From: Umezawaea beigongshangensis
GTDB lineage: Bacteria > Actinomycetota > Actinomycetes > Mycobacteriales > Pseudonocardiaceae
DNA length: 52,457 bases
Direction of reading: 5' to 3'
NCBI RefSeq assembly: GCF_016464305.1
Contig: NZ_JAEIOJ010000020.1
Coordinates: 1 to 52,457, forward strand
The translations under genes were made by a program, and so were the position numbers. Under the pieces are notes generated by a model. The model was not told the DNA's origin. It made no database searches and saw only the letters and a program-made list of their open reading frames with translations. This document shows, in pieces, positions 51,903 through 52,457 of this stretch (position 1 is its first letter; every line of letters begins with the position of its first letter).

Positions 51903-52457
51903 TCAGGCGCGCAGCGACCGGTGCGCTTCTTGCAGCGGAATCAGCTCGGGCGCGTCATCGGTGGCAACGCTGGCCTCCAGCGCCTGGACCACGGCTCCCA
52001 GGCCGCGGATGGTGGTGATGCTGTGGACTTGGTGCGCCGAGGCCGCCGCGCGGATCGCCCGGTCCGCCGCGCCGGCGGGGGAGCGGTCGTCCGAGGTGCT
52101 GACGACGAAGGAGAACTTGCCGCCGACGATCTCCCCGACGACGTCGCCGATCGCCTGGGTGTGGACGATGCCGTTGCGGCGCAGCACTTCGGCGGTGCTG
52201 GAGGTGGCGAGCACCTCGAAGCCGAGGTCGGCGAGCCGCTTGATGGGGAAGATCATGGCGCGCTTGTCCCGGTTGGCGACCGACACGAACACCTTGCCCG
52301 AGGTGGGCAGGGAGCCGTAGGAGGCGGTCTGGGACTTGGCGAAGGCCGTGCCGAAGGAGGAGTCGATGCCCATGACCTCGCCGGTGGACTTCATCTCGGG
52401 GCTGAGCAGGGAGTCGACGCCCTTGCCCTCCTTGGTGCGGAAGCGGTGGAAGGGCAG
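51903..52457 (-). CDS. Carbamoyl-phosphate synthase large subunit, C-terminal part (partial)
   Basis: 185 codons, open at the right edge of the window, so only the end of an approximately 1,000-residue protein is seen. The carboxy end of the second ATP-grasp unit (GVDSLLSPEMKSTGEVMGID) and the MGS-like allosteric domain (VFVSVANRDKRAMIFPIKRL, LGFEVLATSSTAEVLRRNGI) are clear. The later part departs from the usual CarB: the INTPxGxxxRxDGxxIRxxA motif reads VVSTSDDRSPAGAADRAIRAAA, and ATxGTAE reads ATSSTAE. A duplicate CarB with altered control is one explanation. It precedes the carbamoyltransferase gene, to which it could supply carbamoyl phosphate. Confidence 0.9.
   Translation of the reverse strand: MPFHRFRTKEGKGVDSLLSPEMKSTGEVMGIDSSFGTAFAKSQTASYGSLPTSGKVFVSVANRDKRAMIFPIKRLADLGFEVLATSSTAEVLRRNGIVHTQAIGDVVGEIVGGKFSFVVSTSDDRSPAGAADRAIRAAASAHQVHSITTIRGLGAVVQALEASVATDDAPELIPLQEAHRSLRA

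Noticed and set aside
1-52457. CRISPR arrays, tRNA or rRNA genes, phage attachment sites
   Set aside because: No regularly spaced repeats, no cloverleaf-like segments and no phage structural genes were seen by eye; a dedicated scan was not possible.

Overview
The window is high-GC actinobacterial chromosome. GTG starts, 4-bp stop/start overlaps, Tat signal peptides and apparently leaderless regulator genes point to Actinomycetia, and the gene mix suits a Pseudonocardiaceae- or Streptomyces-type antibiotic producer; the genus is not determined. No rRNA, tRNA or CRISPR array was seen.

Left edge, 1-8433: the right end of a nonribosomal peptide cluster of the tetrahydroisoquinoline family (saframycin, safracin and naphthyridinomycin type). 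It holds the C-terminal adenylation and carrier domains of an NRPS whose specificity residues read as alanine, a six-helix YaaH-like membrane protein, a homologue of the haem enzyme SfmD with its H-39-H-xxx-C haem motif, a catechol-type O-methyltransferase and a SAM C-methyltransferase. These last three are the expected cassette for 3-hydroxy-5-methyl-O-methyltyrosine. A divergent MFS exporter and a Tat-secreted bicovalent FAD oxidase with a TTA codon follow, the latter suited to extracellular maturation of a prodrug.

8434-13650: a boundary of small accessory genes and broken ones: a frameshifted serine hydrolase, an alpha/beta hydrolase without catalytic Ser and His, a frameshifted methyltransferase, a DJ-1/PfpI protein, a SnoaL-like lipoprotein with a divergent LysR gene, and a LacI remnant.

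13801-19973: an arsenic island with two ArsR repressors, an ACR3 efflux pump, two flavoproteins, an ArsC arsenate reductase and an ArsR-ArsC fusion, with ATCGAT-rich operators and a strong terminator.

20340-28960: two reductase/TetR divergent pairs with visible operators, a ferric-reductase-like membrane protein, a DUF6585-like membrane protein, a secreted PQQ-type sugar dehydrogenase behind a perfect CebR box, and a beta-lactamase-fold protein.

29370-36961: an acid-sugar catabolic locus: enolase-superfamily dehydratase, GntR regulator, Gfo/Idh/MocA dehydrogenase, Tat lipoprotein binding protein, one polypeptide fusing both ABC permeases, and an RraA-like aldolase. 37370-42452 is a complete Opp/Dpp-type ABC importer on the minus strand.

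42453-49308: an unstable stretch with an intact SDR and an intact MmyB-like XRE regulator, surrounded by decayed copies of both kinds of gene, a Tat-exported sulfatase and a scrambled transposase remnant. Right edge, 49320-52457: a HAD phosphatase, a NodU/CmcH-type carbamoyltransferase and the C-terminal end of a carbamoyl-phosphate synthase large subunit, perhaps the edge of a second biosynthetic locus that makes its own carbamoyl phosphate.
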